In this document: in pieces, positions 7,766 to 16,111 of the stretch
Numbering within the stretch: position 1 is the first letter of the stretch
Layout: each line of letters opens with the position of its first letter
Translations under genes and position numbers: made by a program
Assembly: GCF_000234095.1 (NCBI RefSeq)
Contig: NZ_JH376798.1
Coordinates: 380,521 to 444,520, forward strand
Origin: Centipeda infelix ATCC 43532
GTDB taxonomy: Bacteria > Bacillota > Negativicutes > Selenomonadales > Selenomonadaceae
Reading direction: 5' to 3'
Length of the DNA: 64,000 bases
The notes under the pieces: model-generated
Databases searched by the model: none
What the model was told of the DNA's origin: nothing
The model's input: only the letters and a program-made list of their open reading frames with translations

Positions 7766-9838
7766 ATGTCATTTTTTAAGGACTTATTTGTCGGCGATGG
7801 AAAGACGGAAAAGCCTCCTGAGCTTTCCACCGAGGCGCGGGTCGATGCGGAGATCGCGACAATCTTTCGGATGCTTGCGGATACAATGGGCACGGAGCAT
7901 CTTGTCATACAGGCGGGCAAGATGAACGCGATGACGCTCATGCGCTCGGAGAACCGCCGTGAGCGTGTGCTCGCTCTCATGCGCATTCTTGAGGAGGATC
8001 CGCTGCTTTCACCACCGCCGTCCGAGGCGGAGATCCCCGAGATCCTAAATCGCATGACGGAACAGCTTGCGGTGATTCTTGCGCGGCGCGACCTTGAGGA
8101 TCGCATTGAGCGTAAGGTGACGGAGAAACTGGAGAAGGATCACGAGGAGTATGTGGACGATATCCGCCGTCAGGTGATCTCGGAGGAGAGCCCCGGCACG
8201 GAGTCGCCGCATGACAAAAAGAAACGTGAGGATCTGGAGGCCCTTGAGAACGTCCACCTTACGCAGTCGGTCATGGAGCTTTTGCGTCCGCAGAGCTTTG
8301 ACGAGATCGTCGGACAGGAGCGTGCGGTGCGCTCGCTCATGGCAAAGCTGTCCTCGCCCTATCCGCAGCATCTCCTTCTCTATGGACCGCCGGGGGTGGG
8401 CAAGACGACGGCGGCGCGTCTTGTGCTTGAGGCGGCGAAGAAGCGTGCGGTATCGCCGTTCGCAGAGGGGGCACCATTTGTGGAGACAGACGGGACAACC
8501 CTGCGCTGGGACCCGCGCGACATGACGAACCCACTGCTCGGCTCCGTGCATGACCCCATCTATCAGGGAGCGCAAAAGAGCCTCGCGGACAGCGGTGTGC
8601 CCGAGCCAAAGCCGGGGCTGGTAACAGATGCACATGGCGGTATTCTATTCATCGACGAGATCGGCGAAATGGATGAGATGCTGCAAAATAAGCTGCTCAA
8701 GGTGCTTGAGGATAAGCGTGCGTATTTTGAGTCAGCGTACTACGATCCTGACGATAAGCGTGTCCCACCCTACATTCGGAAACTATTTGAGGAGGGCGCT
8801 CCTGCGGACTTTGTTCTCATCGGTGCGACAACGCGCGATGCAGAACATATCAATCCTGCGCTGCGTTCGCGCTGTGCAGAGATCTACTTCGAACCGCTGA
8901 CCCCCGCGCACATTCTTACGATTGTGGAGAATGCGGCACGCCGGCTCAATGTACAGCTTGCGGAGGGGGCGGCGCGGCTCATCAGTGAGTACACAATTGA
9001 GGGACGTAAGGCAATCAACATTCTCGCGGATGCGTACAGCCTTGCGCTGAACCGCCTCGGGGATGCGGAGATCGAGCAGATTGTTTCACGTGAAACAATG
9101 AACGAGGGGGAAGATGCAGCGACGGGAAATGAGCAGGACGCTGTTTCACGTGAAACAGCGACAGTGCCCCTCCTTGTCACAAAGGATGATATTTACGAGG
9201 TCGCCCAGGTTAGCCGCCTCTATCAGTTCGGGCGCAGAAAAGCGTCGGATACGCCTGCCGTCGGCAGAGTATTCGGGCTCGGCGTGGCGGGCTTTCTCGG
9301 CTCAATCATTGAGATCGAGGCGGTCGCTTTCCCCGCGGCGGAGAAGGGGAAGGGAACGGTGCGCTTCAATGAGACGGCGGGCAGCATGGCAAAGGATTCT
9401 GTGTTCAATGCGGCATCGGTCATGCGCCAGCTCACGGGGCGCGACATCCATGACTATGATATCCACGTCAATGTGATCGGCGGTGGCAACATCGACGGCC
9501 CGAGCGCAGGCACTGCTATCCTTGCGGCGATTGTGAGTGCGGTGACGGGGGCAGCAATCCGTCAGGATGTTGCTGTGACGGGGGAGATCTCTCTGCAAGG
9601 GGAGATCAAACCCGTTGGTGGCGTATTCGAGAAGGCGTACGGTGCACGGCAGGCGGGGATCTCGACGCTCATCATCCCATGGGAAAATAAGAAGGACATC
9701 CCCGAGGAACATCTGGGACTGACCATTCATCGTCTGAAGAAGGCAGAGGAAGCATTTGCGATTCTCTTTGCGGATGACAAGTGGAAGGAGAAAGGAGAGT
9801 CTCATGACGGAAGGACGCATTCCACCGCAGAGCATTGA
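7766..9838 (+). CDS. lonC: ATP-dependent protease of the LonC type
   Basis: The start is ATG 7766 (MSFFKDLF) after AGAAGGAAAC. The 690-aa protein has an N-terminal helical region, an AAA+ domain (Walker A GPPGVGKTT about 205-213; Walker B GILFIDEIGEMD about 291-302) and a C-terminal Lon protease domain. The catalytic dyad is visible as Ser580 in GPSAG and Lys623, with the canonical 43-residue spacing. It sits between rplI and dnaB, as in other Firmicutes. The linker between the two domains is unusual: it encodes VSRET twice (440-444 and 460-464), where the DNA carries two perfect parS sites. It overlaps dnaB by 35 nt. Confidence 0.9.
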   Translation: MSFFKDLFVGDGKTEKPPELSTEARVDAEIATIFRMLADTMGTEHLVIQAGKMNAMTLMRSENRRERVLALMRILEEDPLLSPPPSEAEIPEILNRMTEQLAVILARRDLEDRIERKVTEKLEKDHEEYVDDIRRQVISEESPGTESPHDKKKREDLEALENVHLTQSVMELLRPQSFDEIVGQERAVRSLMAKLSSPYPQHLLLYGPPGVGKTTAARLVLEAAKKRAVSPFAEGAPFVETDGTTLRWDPRDMTNPLLGSVHDPIYQGAQKSLADSGVPEPKPGLVTDAHGGILFIDEIGEMDEMLQNKLLKVLEDKRAYFESAYYDPDDKRVPPYIRKLFEEGAPADFVLIGATTRDAEHINPALRSRCAEIYFEPLTPAHILTIVENAARRLNVQLAEGAARLISEYTIEGRKAINILADAYSLALNRLGDAEIEQIVSRETMNEGEDAATGNEQDAVSRETATVPLLVTKDDIYEVAQVSRLYQFGRRKASDTPAVGRVFGLGVAGFLGSIIEIEAVAFPAAEKGKGTVRFNETAGSMAKDSVFNAASVMRQLTGRDIHDYDIHVNVIGGGNIDGPSAGTAILAAIVSAVTGAAIRQDVAVTGEISLQGEIKPVGGVFEKAYGARQAGISTLIIPWENKKDIPEEHLGLTIHRLKKAEEAFAILFADDKWKEKGESHDGRTHSTAEH
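9082..9097. promoter_or_regulatory. parS centromere-like site 1 (inside lonC)
   Basis: TGTTTCACGTGAAACA is a perfect 16-bp palindrome matching the Bacillus-type parS consensus bound by ParB/Spo0J. It is in frame inside lonC, starting exactly 60 bp before site 2. Confidence 0.93.
9142..9157. promoter_or_regulatory. parS centromere-like site 2 (inside lonC)
   Basis: An identical 16-bp palindrome 20 codons after site 1, again encoding VSRET in the lonC reading frame. Confidence 0.93.
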
Positions 9839-11126
9839 GGCGGAGCTGTCCGTACTTGGCGCAATGATGCTGAAACCGGCGGCGACCACACAGGCGATCG
9901 AGCTATTGCGCGCGGACGAGTTCTATCGGCAGGCACACCGCGCCGTGTTCGAGACGATGGAGGAGCTAGTAAAGAACGGCGAGCCGGTCGACATTGTGAC
10001 GGTAACGGAGCTGCTGAAGAAGAAAAACCTCATTGAGCAGGTCGGTGGGATCTCGTTCCTTGCCAATCTGACGAACAGTGTGCCGAGCACGGCGAATCTC
10101 GCCCATTATGCAAAGATCGTCAAGGAGAAGGCAATCTTGCGCTCTCTGATCGATGCGAGCACGGAGATCGCGGGCGCGGCGTACGAGGCGAGTGAGGACA
10201 TCGCCGAGCAGCTGGACGATGCAGAGCGCAAGATCCTCGCGATTGCGGGCGGACAGACGACGGGGGCGTTCATCCCTGCCAAGGATGTCGTCTTTGATGC
10301 CGTTGATCGCGTGAGTGAACTTGCCAAGGCAAAGGGTGGCATTACAGGTCTATCTACGGGGCTTGCAACGCTCGACTCCGTGACGCGTGGTCTGCAAAAG
10401 TCTGATCTCATCATCGTTGCCGCACGTCCCGCGATGGGCAAGACGGCGTTCGTCCTCAACCTTGCGACACACGTTGCACTGCAGGGCGGTACGGTCGCAT
10501 TTTTCTCCCTTGAGATGCCGCGCGAGCAGCTGATGCACCGTATCTTCTGCGCCGAGGGACAGATCGATGCGACGCGCCTTGCACGCGGAGAGCTTGATGA
10601 TGAGGAATGGGCTCGTCTTGTAAAGGTTGCCGATCGCATCATGAAGACGAACCTCTACTTCGATGATACAAGCAGTACCACGGTACTCGATATTCGCACG
10701 CGTGCGCGGAGGCTGAAGGCGGAGCACGGACTTGATCTCATCGCCATTGATTACCTTCAGTTGATCCAAGCACCCGGACGCGCGGAGAACCGCACGCTCG
10801 CCGTTGCCGAGATGACGCGCTCGCTCAAGGTGCTCGCCCGCGAGCTCTCTGTGCCGATCGTCGTCCTTTCGCAGCTCTCGCGTGCAACCGAGGGGCGCTC
10901 GGACAAACGTCCCATGCTCTCCGATCTGCGTGAGTCCGGCTCCATCGAGCAGGACGCGGATATTGTCATGTTCCTCTACCGCGAGGACTATTACAATCAA
11001 GACACGGAGAATGCGAACATCACCGAGCTCAGCATCGCGAAGCACCGCAATGGTGCAACCGATACGGTGAGGATGTTCTTTCAGAAGGAGTATACGCGCT
11101 TCCGTGATCTGACAAGAGAAAGTTAA
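9804..11126 (+). CDS. dnaB: Replicative DNA helicase DnaB
   Basis: The start is ATG 9804 (MTEGRIPPQ) after AAAGGAGAG, overlapping the end of lonC by 35 nt. The 440-aa protein has the N-terminal DnaB domain (SIEAELSVLGAMM) and a RecA-like core with Walker A ARPAMGKTAF (about 205-214) and the IDYLQLI Walker B region. It unwinds DNA at the fork and interacts with primase. The last codons, including TAA, lie in the left end of a family D repeat. Confidence 0.96.
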   Translation: MTEGRIPPQSIEAELSVLGAMMLKPAATTQAIELLRADEFYRQAHRAVFETMEELVKNGEPVDIVTVTELLKKKNLIEQVGGISFLANLTNSVPSTANLAHYAKIVKEKAILRSLIDASTEIAGAAYEASEDIAEQLDDAERKILAIAGGQTTGAFIPAKDVVFDAVDRVSELAKAKGGITGLSTGLATLDSVTRGLQKSDLIIVAARPAMGKTAFVLNLATHVALQGGTVAFFSLEMPREQLMHRIFCAEGQIDATRLARGELDDEEWARLVKVADRIMKTNLYFDDTSSTTVLDIRTRARRLKAEHGLDLIAIDYLQLIQAPGRAENRTLAVAEMTRSLKVLARELSVPIVVLSQLSRATEGRSDKRPMLSDLRESGSIEQDADIVMFLYREDYYNQDTENANITELSIAKHRNGATDTVRMFFQKEYTRFRDLTRES

Positions 11127-11481
11127 GGAAGCACGGATAAATTCAGCGCCATCATCTTGACGCATCTTTTTACCTGCCCCTTGTCATTATGTCCGCGGTA
11201 TCGCTACAAGCGCCCCTTCCACCGCTCGTGCGGCCCCCTCCCCCGTGTCAAGCGGGCAACGTCATCCAATCACACTCCGCTTACGCTTGTGTTCTTGGGC
11301 GGTTTTCCCATACGACCTGTTACCCGCTCAGCTGCCCCCTTCGGGCTTGTTTCTCGGACAGGTCAGTAAGTGGCGAGCGCAGCGAGTCGATAGGGGCGCT
11401 TGTGCAACAGTCCCTTGTCTCCTTGTTCGGGCAAAAATCTACGCCAATCCAGCGGACTTCATTTTATCAGCGATTCCTTAA
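11123..11481. repeat. Family D repeat, copy D1, interrupted by a family C repeat
   Basis: The ends are inverted repeats (TTAAGGAAGCACGGATAAAT; right end ATTTTATCAGCGATTCCTTAA read inverted). Left and right pieces match the intact copy at 28135-28303, but the middle is replaced by a family C element at about 11211-11404, consistent with a nested insertion. The left end contains the dnaB stop codon. No gene was seen in the interval. Confidence 0.75.
11211..11404. repeat. Family C repeat, copy C1
   Basis: This GC-rich element of about 190 bp has ends CAAGCGCCCC and GGGGCGCTTG (inverted). Its internal segments (TTTTCCCATACGACCTGT and TCGGACAGGTCAG) recur near 34873 and, inverted, near 37443. Confidence 0.75.
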
Positions 11482-11483
11482 AA

Positions 11484-11499
11484 TGTTTCACGTGAAACA
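11484..11499. promoter_or_regulatory. parS centromere-like site 3
   Basis: A third perfect TGTTTCACGTGAAACA, intergenic, about 1.2 kb upstream of parA and just past the right end of repeat D1. Confidence 0.93.
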
Positions 11500-11511
11500 T
11501 TTTGGCCGCGG

Positions 11512-11538
11512 CCCCTCAAAAAAGAGGGGATTTTTTTT
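11512..11538 (+). terminator. Rho-independent terminator upstream of pfkA
   Basis: Stem CCCCTC/GAGGGG (11512-11517 with 11524-11529), A6 loop, then a run of eight T after one A. It ends rightward transcription from the dnaB group. Confidence 0.8.
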
Positions 11539-11546
11539 GTCATTTG

Positions 11547-11555
11547 TGCTATGAT
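11547..11555 (+). promoter_or_regulatory. Extended -10 promoter of pfkA
   Basis: TGCTATGAT lies about 70 nt upstream of the pfkA start, directly after the terminator. No clear -35 was found. Confidence 0.4.
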
Positions 11556-11624
11556 GAGAGAGTATGAAAGAATGGGTATGCGTTTATTTGCGCACTTTAT
11601 AAATGGGTAGGGGAGGAAGAAGTC

Positions 11625-12587
11625 GTGTTAAAGAGTATTGCGATCATGACGAGCGGGGGAGACAGCCCGGGGATGAATGCGGCGGCGCGCGCGGTTGCAC
11701 GCACGGCGCTCTATGAGGGCGTGAAAGTCTGGGGCATCAACGACGGCTACCACGGACTGCTCGAAGAGGATATGCGGGAACTCGAGTCCAAGGATGTGGG
11801 CGATATCATCCAGCGCGGCGGCACCTTCCTCGGAACGGCACGCTGCAAGCGTTGGCAGACCCCCGAGGGACGTCGGCAGGGACACGAAAATCTCATCAAA
11901 CGCGGCATCGAGGGGCTTTGTGTCATCGGTGGTGATGGTTCCCTGCGCGGCGCGCAGCTGCTCTCGGAGGAATACGGTTTTCCGATTGTGGGGCTGCCGG
12001 GCACGATCGACAACGATGTCTGGGGCATGGACTACACGATTGGCTGTGATACGGCAGCGAACACAATCATCGACGCAATCAATAAACTGCGTGATACGGC
12101 ATCGGCACATCGCCGCGTGATCGTGCTCGAGGTCATGGGGCGCGGCAGCGGCTGGCTGGCACTCGTCTCCGGCATCTCGGGCGGTGCGGAGTACATCATT
12201 GTGCCCGAGGAGGAGTTCAACATCGAGGAGATCACAAAGGATCTCTCAAGAGCCTATGAGCACGGCAAACGCTATATCCTCATCGTGGTCGCTGAGGGCG
12301 CGGCAAGCGGACAGGAGATCTGCGACTACATCGCCAAGCATACGGATATCGAGACGCGCGTCTCCGTACTCGGGCATATCCAGCGCGGCGGCTCGCCGAC
12401 GGTCATCGACCGTGTACGCGCGAGCCAGCTCGGTGAGCAGGCAGCACTTGCCCTCATCTCGGGGCTCTCGGGTGTGGTATTCGGCTACAGCAAGGGACAC
12501 GTCGTCTCGGTTAACCTCTATGATGCCGTGAATAACAAGAAGAAGCTCGACCCCGACTATCTGCATCTGGCGAAGGTGCTGTTCTAA
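11625..12587 (+). CDS. pfkA: 6-phosphofructokinase
   Basis: The GTG start at 11625 follows GGGGAGGAAGA. The 320-aa length equals the bacterial PfkA family. Visible motifs are the ATP site TSGGDSPGMNAA near the N-terminus, IGGDGSLRGA, and the catalytic PGTIDND (Asp acting as base). The enzyme phosphorylates fructose-6-phosphate with ATP in glycolysis. GGDG at the position that separates donors fits an ATP- rather than PPi-dependent enzyme. It is not obviously coupled to parA, which starts 67 nt downstream. Confidence 0.95.
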   Translation: MLKSIAIMTSGGDSPGMNAAARAVARTALYEGVKVWGINDGYHGLLEEDMRELESKDVGDIIQRGGTFLGTARCKRWQTPEGRRQGHENLIKRGIEGLCVIGGDGSLRGAQLLSEEYGFPIVGLPGTIDNDVWGMDYTIGCDTAANTIIDAINKLRDTASAHRRVIVLEVMGRGSGWLALVSGISGGAEYIIVPEEEFNIEEITKDLSRAYEHGKRYILIVVAEGAASGQEICDYIAKHTDIETRVSVLGHIQRGGSPTVIDRVRASQLGEQAALALISGLSGVVFGYSKGHVVSVNLYDAVNNKKKLDPDYLHLAKVLF

Positions 12588-12654
12588 GAAAGGGCACTTT
12601 CCCCCTGCAAAATCTAATTGTCAGAATAAACACTCCCGCAGAAAGGATGATCCC

Positions 12655-13419
12655 GTGGCAAAGATCATTGCGATTGCCAGTCAGAAGGGCGGCGTCGGCA
12701 AAACGACGACGGCGGTGAATCTCTCCGCTGCTGTCGCACGCGCCAAACGGCGTGTCCTGCTCGTCGACATCGACCCACAGGGGAATGCGACGAGCGGCTT
12801 TGGCATCGACAAGACGATGCTCATGTCGACCACCTACCGCGTCCTCATCGAGGGGCGCAGTATGCGGGAGTCGATTGTTCACTCGGATTACCGCGTGGAT
12901 GTCCTGCCCGCGAACGTCGAGCTTGCAGGCGCAGAGGTTGAGCTGGCAGGAATGGAGCGGCGCGAGACACGTCTCAGGGATGCGCTGACCGAGGTGGAGC
13001 ACGACTACGACTACGTCTTCATCGACTGCCCCCCGTCCCTCGGCTTCCTCACTCTGAATGCCCTCGCGGCAGCGCACTCCGTTCTCATTCCAATCCAGTG
13101 TGAGTTCTATGCACTCGAGGGAGTTGCGCAGCTGATGAACACAATCAGCCTCGTGCAGGAGAGCGCAAATCCTGCGCTCGGCGTGCAGGGGGTTGTTATG
13201 ACGATGTACGACGGTCGGACGCGGATTGCAACGCAGGTCGTTGACGAGGTGAAAAATGTCTTTGGTGCGGCACTTTACGAGACGCTGATCCCGCGCAACG
13301 TACGCCTTTCAGAGGCGCCGTCCTTTGGACAGCCCATCACATCCTATGACATCACATCGCGCGGTGCAGAGAGCTACATCGGGCTCGCAAGGGAGGTCAT
13401 GAAGCGTGAAGAAAGCTAA
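12655..13419 (+). CDS. parA: Chromosome-partitioning ATPase ParA (Soj)
   Basis: The GTG start follows AGAAAGGATG. The 254-aa protein is a deviant-Walker ATPase: QKGGVGKTTTAVNLS at residues 10-24, DIDPQGNATSG near 40, and DCPPSLGF. There is no N-terminal HTH, which marks the chromosomal Soj type rather than the plasmid type. It moves ParB-parS complexes and modulates DnaA. parB overlaps its end by 14 nt. Confidence 0.96.
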   Translation: MAKIIAIASQKGGVGKTTTAVNLSAAVARAKRRVLLVDIDPQGNATSGFGIDKTMLMSTTYRVLIEGRSMRESIVHSDYRVDVLPANVELAGAEVELAGMERRETRLRDALTEVEHDYDYVFIDCPPSLGFLTLNALAAAHSVLIPIQCEFYALEGVAQLMNTISLVQESANPALGVQGVVMTMYDGRTRIATQVVDEVKNVFGAALYETLIPRNVRLSEAPSFGQPITSYDITSRGAESYIGLAREVMKREES

Positions 13420-14422
13420 ACAGGGCGGCCTCGGGCGTGGGCTCGGCGCACTCGGGCTTGGGAAAAATGTCCTTGCGGGTACAAAGAAAACAGACATCCC
13501 TGCGGACGTGCAGCCGGCGGAGAAAGATTCTCCCGCAGCATCCGCCGTGCCCGAGAACCCGACCGAAATCTCTGTCGAGGTGATTGTACCGAACCGTTTC
13601 CAGCCCCGTCGCGAATTTGATGAGGCGGCACTGGAGGAACTCCGCGAGTCCATCGCACGCCACGGCATCCTCCAGCCGCTCTCCGTGCGTGCTGTCGGCG
13701 ATGGGAAGTACGAGCTCATCGCGGGCGAGCGCCGCCTTCGTGCGGCACGCCTGGCGGGGCGCGCGACCGTTCCCGTGGTTGTGCGTACGGCATCGGATGC
13801 AGAGATGGCGGAGATGGCTCTCATTGAGAACATCCAGCGTGAGGATCTGAATCCCATCGAGGAGGCGCGCGCCTACGAGCAGCTGCTGACGAAGTTTCGC
13901 CTTTCGCAGGAGGAACTGGCACGCCGCGTGGCACGCAGCCGCTCGGCGATCGCCAACAGCGTCCGCCTCCTGCGGCTCGCCGAAGAGGTGCAGGCATTTA
14001 TTGCGAACGGCGTCCTCTCCATGGGACAGACGCGTCCGCTTCTCGCACTTGAGAGCAAAACCCTCCAACGCGAGGCAGCGGAGTATATCCAGGAGCACGA
14101 ACTCTCCGCACGCGGGGCGGAGGCACTGGTAAAGCGCCTTCTCAAAGATCCGAACGCCCTCAAAAAGGCGACACAGCCCGCGAAGGCGCGTACGCCTGAC
14201 ATCTTTGTCCGCGAGGCGGAGGAGCGGCTGACACGCAGCCTTGGAACGAAAGTCCGCATACAGGAGGGCCGTGAGCAGGGCAAGGGACGCCTTGAGATCA
14301 GCTATTTCTCCGCAGATGATCTGGAGCGCCTGCTGGCACTCCTCACGGGCTCGGACAGCGCGATAAAGGAGGACAAGCGCGCGGCACTGCGTGCCATTTC
14401 CACGCAGTCCTTTACGGTGTGA
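13406..14422 (+). CDS. parB: Chromosome-partitioning protein ParB (Spo0J)
   Basis: The GTG start lies inside parA. The 338-aa protein has the N-terminal KQGGLGRGLGALG motif that stimulates ParA, the CTP-binding GERRLRAARLAG box (about 106-117), a helix-turn-helix (SQEELARRVARSRSAIANS) and a C-terminal dimerisation domain. It binds parS and spreads as a CTP-dependent clamp. Three consensus sites lie 1.9-4.3 kb upstream. Confidence 0.96.
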   Translation: MKKAKQGGLGRGLGALGLGKNVLAGTKKTDIPADVQPAEKDSPAASAVPENPTEISVEVIVPNRFQPRREFDEAALEELRESIARHGILQPLSVRAVGDGKYELIAGERRLRAARLAGRATVPVVVRTASDAEMAEMALIENIQREDLNPIEEARAYEQLLTKFRLSQEELARRVARSRSAIANSVRLLRLAEEVQAFIANGVLSMGQTRPLLALESKTLQREAAEYIQEHELSARGAEALVKRLLKDPNALKKATQPAKARTPDIFVREAEERLTRSLGTKVRIQEGREQGKGRLEISYFSADDLERLLALLTGSDSAIKEDKRAALRAISTQSFTV

Positions 14423-14458
14423 ATACCCCAAATAATGTAGGGAAGAAGGGAAAAAGCA

Positions 14459-14980
14459 TTGTTTCTGAACAATCTTGTCAACTATATTGCGGCACATGAG
14501 GCGTCCCTCCTGCTCGCCTCGATGCTGCTCATTCTGGTCTTATTGATTCTCGTCATTTATACGATGGTGCGCCTCTCGACGATGAGCAGCCGTTACCGTG
14601 AGATGATGCGCGGCTCGGAGACGGAGGACATCGAGGGGATGCTGATCCAACACATCCACGAGGTCGAACAGGTCGCCGCAACGAACACACGCATCCTTGA
14701 GGAGAACGAACTCATTCGTCAGTTCATTCGCAAATCTCTCGTACGCACTGCGATGGTGCGTTTCCGCGCCTTCGAGGACATGGGCGGCGATCTCAGCTAT
14801 GCTGTCGCCATGCTCGACGCGAACAACGACGGCGTAATCTTCTCAAGTATCTTCGCGCGGGCAGACTCGCGCAGCTACATCAAGCCGATTAAGGGAGGCT
14901 CTTCGGACTACCCTCTGACCGATGAGGAAAAGAGTGTGCTGCGTGAGGCAATGGCGCAGCCGCTGCCGATCCAGTATTAA
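14459..14980 (+). CDS. DUF4446 family protein with one membrane helix
   Basis: The TTG start at 14459 follows GGGAAGAAGGG. The 173-aa protein has one membrane helix (residues about 15-40), a short coiled-coil-like region, then a conserved domain with RTAMVRFRAFEDMGGDLSYAVAMLD. It matches DUF4446, a family often encoded beside parB in Firmicutes; the molecular function is unknown. It is probably cotranscribed with parAB. Confidence 0.8.
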   Translation: MFLNNLVNYIAAHEASLLLASMLLILVLLILVIYTMVRLSTMSSRYREMMRGSETEDIEGMLIQHIHEVEQVAATNTRILEENELIRQFIRKSLVRTAMVRFRAFEDMGGDLSYAVAMLDANNDGVIFSSIFARADSRSYIKPIKGGSSDYPLTDEEKSVLREAMAQPLPIQY

Positions 14981-14982
14981 AG

Positions 14983-15090
14983 GGCGCCCCCACCGGCTCG
15001 CAGAGCTCGCCACCTCCCCCGTATCGACGGGGGAGGCTAATATGCCGTATCCAAAAGCCTGCCCCGCCACAGCGGTGGAAGGGGCACTTC
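14983..15090. repeat. Family B GC-rich repeat, copy B1
   Basis: It begins GGGCGCCCCCACCGGCTCGC, contains the short palindromic core CCTCCCCCGT...ACGGGGGAGG, and ends GGTGGAAGGGGC. It has the same architecture as copies near 21133, 25662, 28305, 32778, 37360 and 56266. Confidence 0.75.
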
Positions 15091-15103
15091 TGCCAATATC
15101 AAG

Positions 15104-15139
15104 AAAACCTGCTGAAACTCAGCAGGTTTTCATTTTTTT
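15104..15139 (+). terminator. Rho-independent terminator after DUF4446
   Basis: A perfect 12-bp stem (15104-15115 with 15119-15130), 3-nt loop and a T-rich tail to 15139. Confidence 0.88.
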
Positions 15140-15191
15140 CGGCTAGGATAGGGCGAAGGAAACGGAACACATCATAGCATAGGAGAACGAC

Positions 15192-16100
15192 TTGAACGAA
15201 GAAAAACGCTATAAAATCCAATTCATCGACAGCGAGGAGGATGTGACGCGCACGGTGCGCCTCTCACTCCGTTCCCTGCGCGTGCTCGCCATCGGAGCGG
15301 GCGCGGTAGTTGCCCTCCTCACTGTCGGTGCTGTGCTCTCCATCTATACGCTGATGAACGGTGAAATGCACGCATCCGAGACGGCACAGCTGCGCGAGGC
15401 GAACCGCATCCAGCAGGAGCAGATCCTGCAGGTGTCGAAAAAGGCATCTGCGCTCCAACAGGATCTTGACAGCCTCCGCCGCGCCGAGGACGGGCTGCGT
15501 GCCATCGTCGGTGCACCGCCCGCCGCGGCGGACGAGACCGTGCAGGAGGGGACGGTCTCGCCGACGGGGGGCGAGCAGCATACGCCGACTACGGCGGATC
15601 TCTCCGAGGCACTTGAGATGATCGAGGAGCGTCTCAGTACGCGCCGCTCGTCCATTGACCTCCTCGCCGAGACCATGCGCAGGGAGTTCCCCGGTGCGGC
15701 CTCCTATGCCTCGGACAGTGCCCCCCACACGACGCCCTCCATCTGGCCGGCGGCGGGCTACGTCAGCTCGCCCTACGGGTTGCGCTTTAACGGCACGGAG
15801 TTCCATCAGGGGATCGACATTGCCGCCGATATGGGCGCCCCCATCGTTGCGACCGCTGACGGTGTCGTCACGGCGGCGGGCTGGAACGGCGGCTATGGCA
15901 ACATGGTCGATGTGGATCACGGCGGCGGTATTGTGACGCGCTACGGGCACGCTTCCGCCGTCGCTGTGACGGTTGGACAGCAGGTGCGGCGCGGTGAGGT
16001 CATCGCTTATGTCGGCTCGACGGGACGCTCTACGGGACCCCATGTTCACTACGAGGTGCGCGTTGATGGGCAGCCCGTCAACCCCGCAGGATATTTATAA
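15192..16100 (+). CDS. Membrane-anchored M23 family peptidase
   Basis: The TTG start follows AGGAGAACGAC. The 302-aa protein has one membrane helix (about residues 28-52), a coiled coil (about 60-105), a Ser/Thr/Pro linker and a C-terminal M23 (LytM) domain. Zinc ligands are visible in HQGIDIAADMG and HVHYEVR, so it looks catalytically intact. It should cleave peptidoglycan cross-bridges or activate amidases in the periplasm. The next gene starts 11 nt downstream. Confidence 0.88.
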   Translation: MNEEKRYKIQFIDSEEDVTRTVRLSLRSLRVLAIGAGAVVALLTVGAVLSIYTLMNGEMHASETAQLREANRIQQEQILQVSKKASALQQDLDSLRRAEDGLRAIVGAPPAAADETVQEGTVSPTGGEQHTPTTADLSEALEMIEERLSTRRSSIDLLAETMRREFPGAASYASDSAPHTTPSIWPAAGYVSSPYGLRFNGTEFHQGIDIAADMGAPIVATADGVVTAAGWNGGYGNMVDVDHGGGIVTRYGHASAVAVTVGQQVRRGEVIAYVGSTGRSTGPHVHYEVRVDGQPVNPAGYL

Positions 16101-16111
16101 GGGAGAATGCT

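Noticed and set aside
14983..15139. B1 and the following hairpin as a riboswitch
   Set aside because: The hairpin is an ordinary terminator and B1 matches a dispersed repeat; no ligand-binding core was seen.
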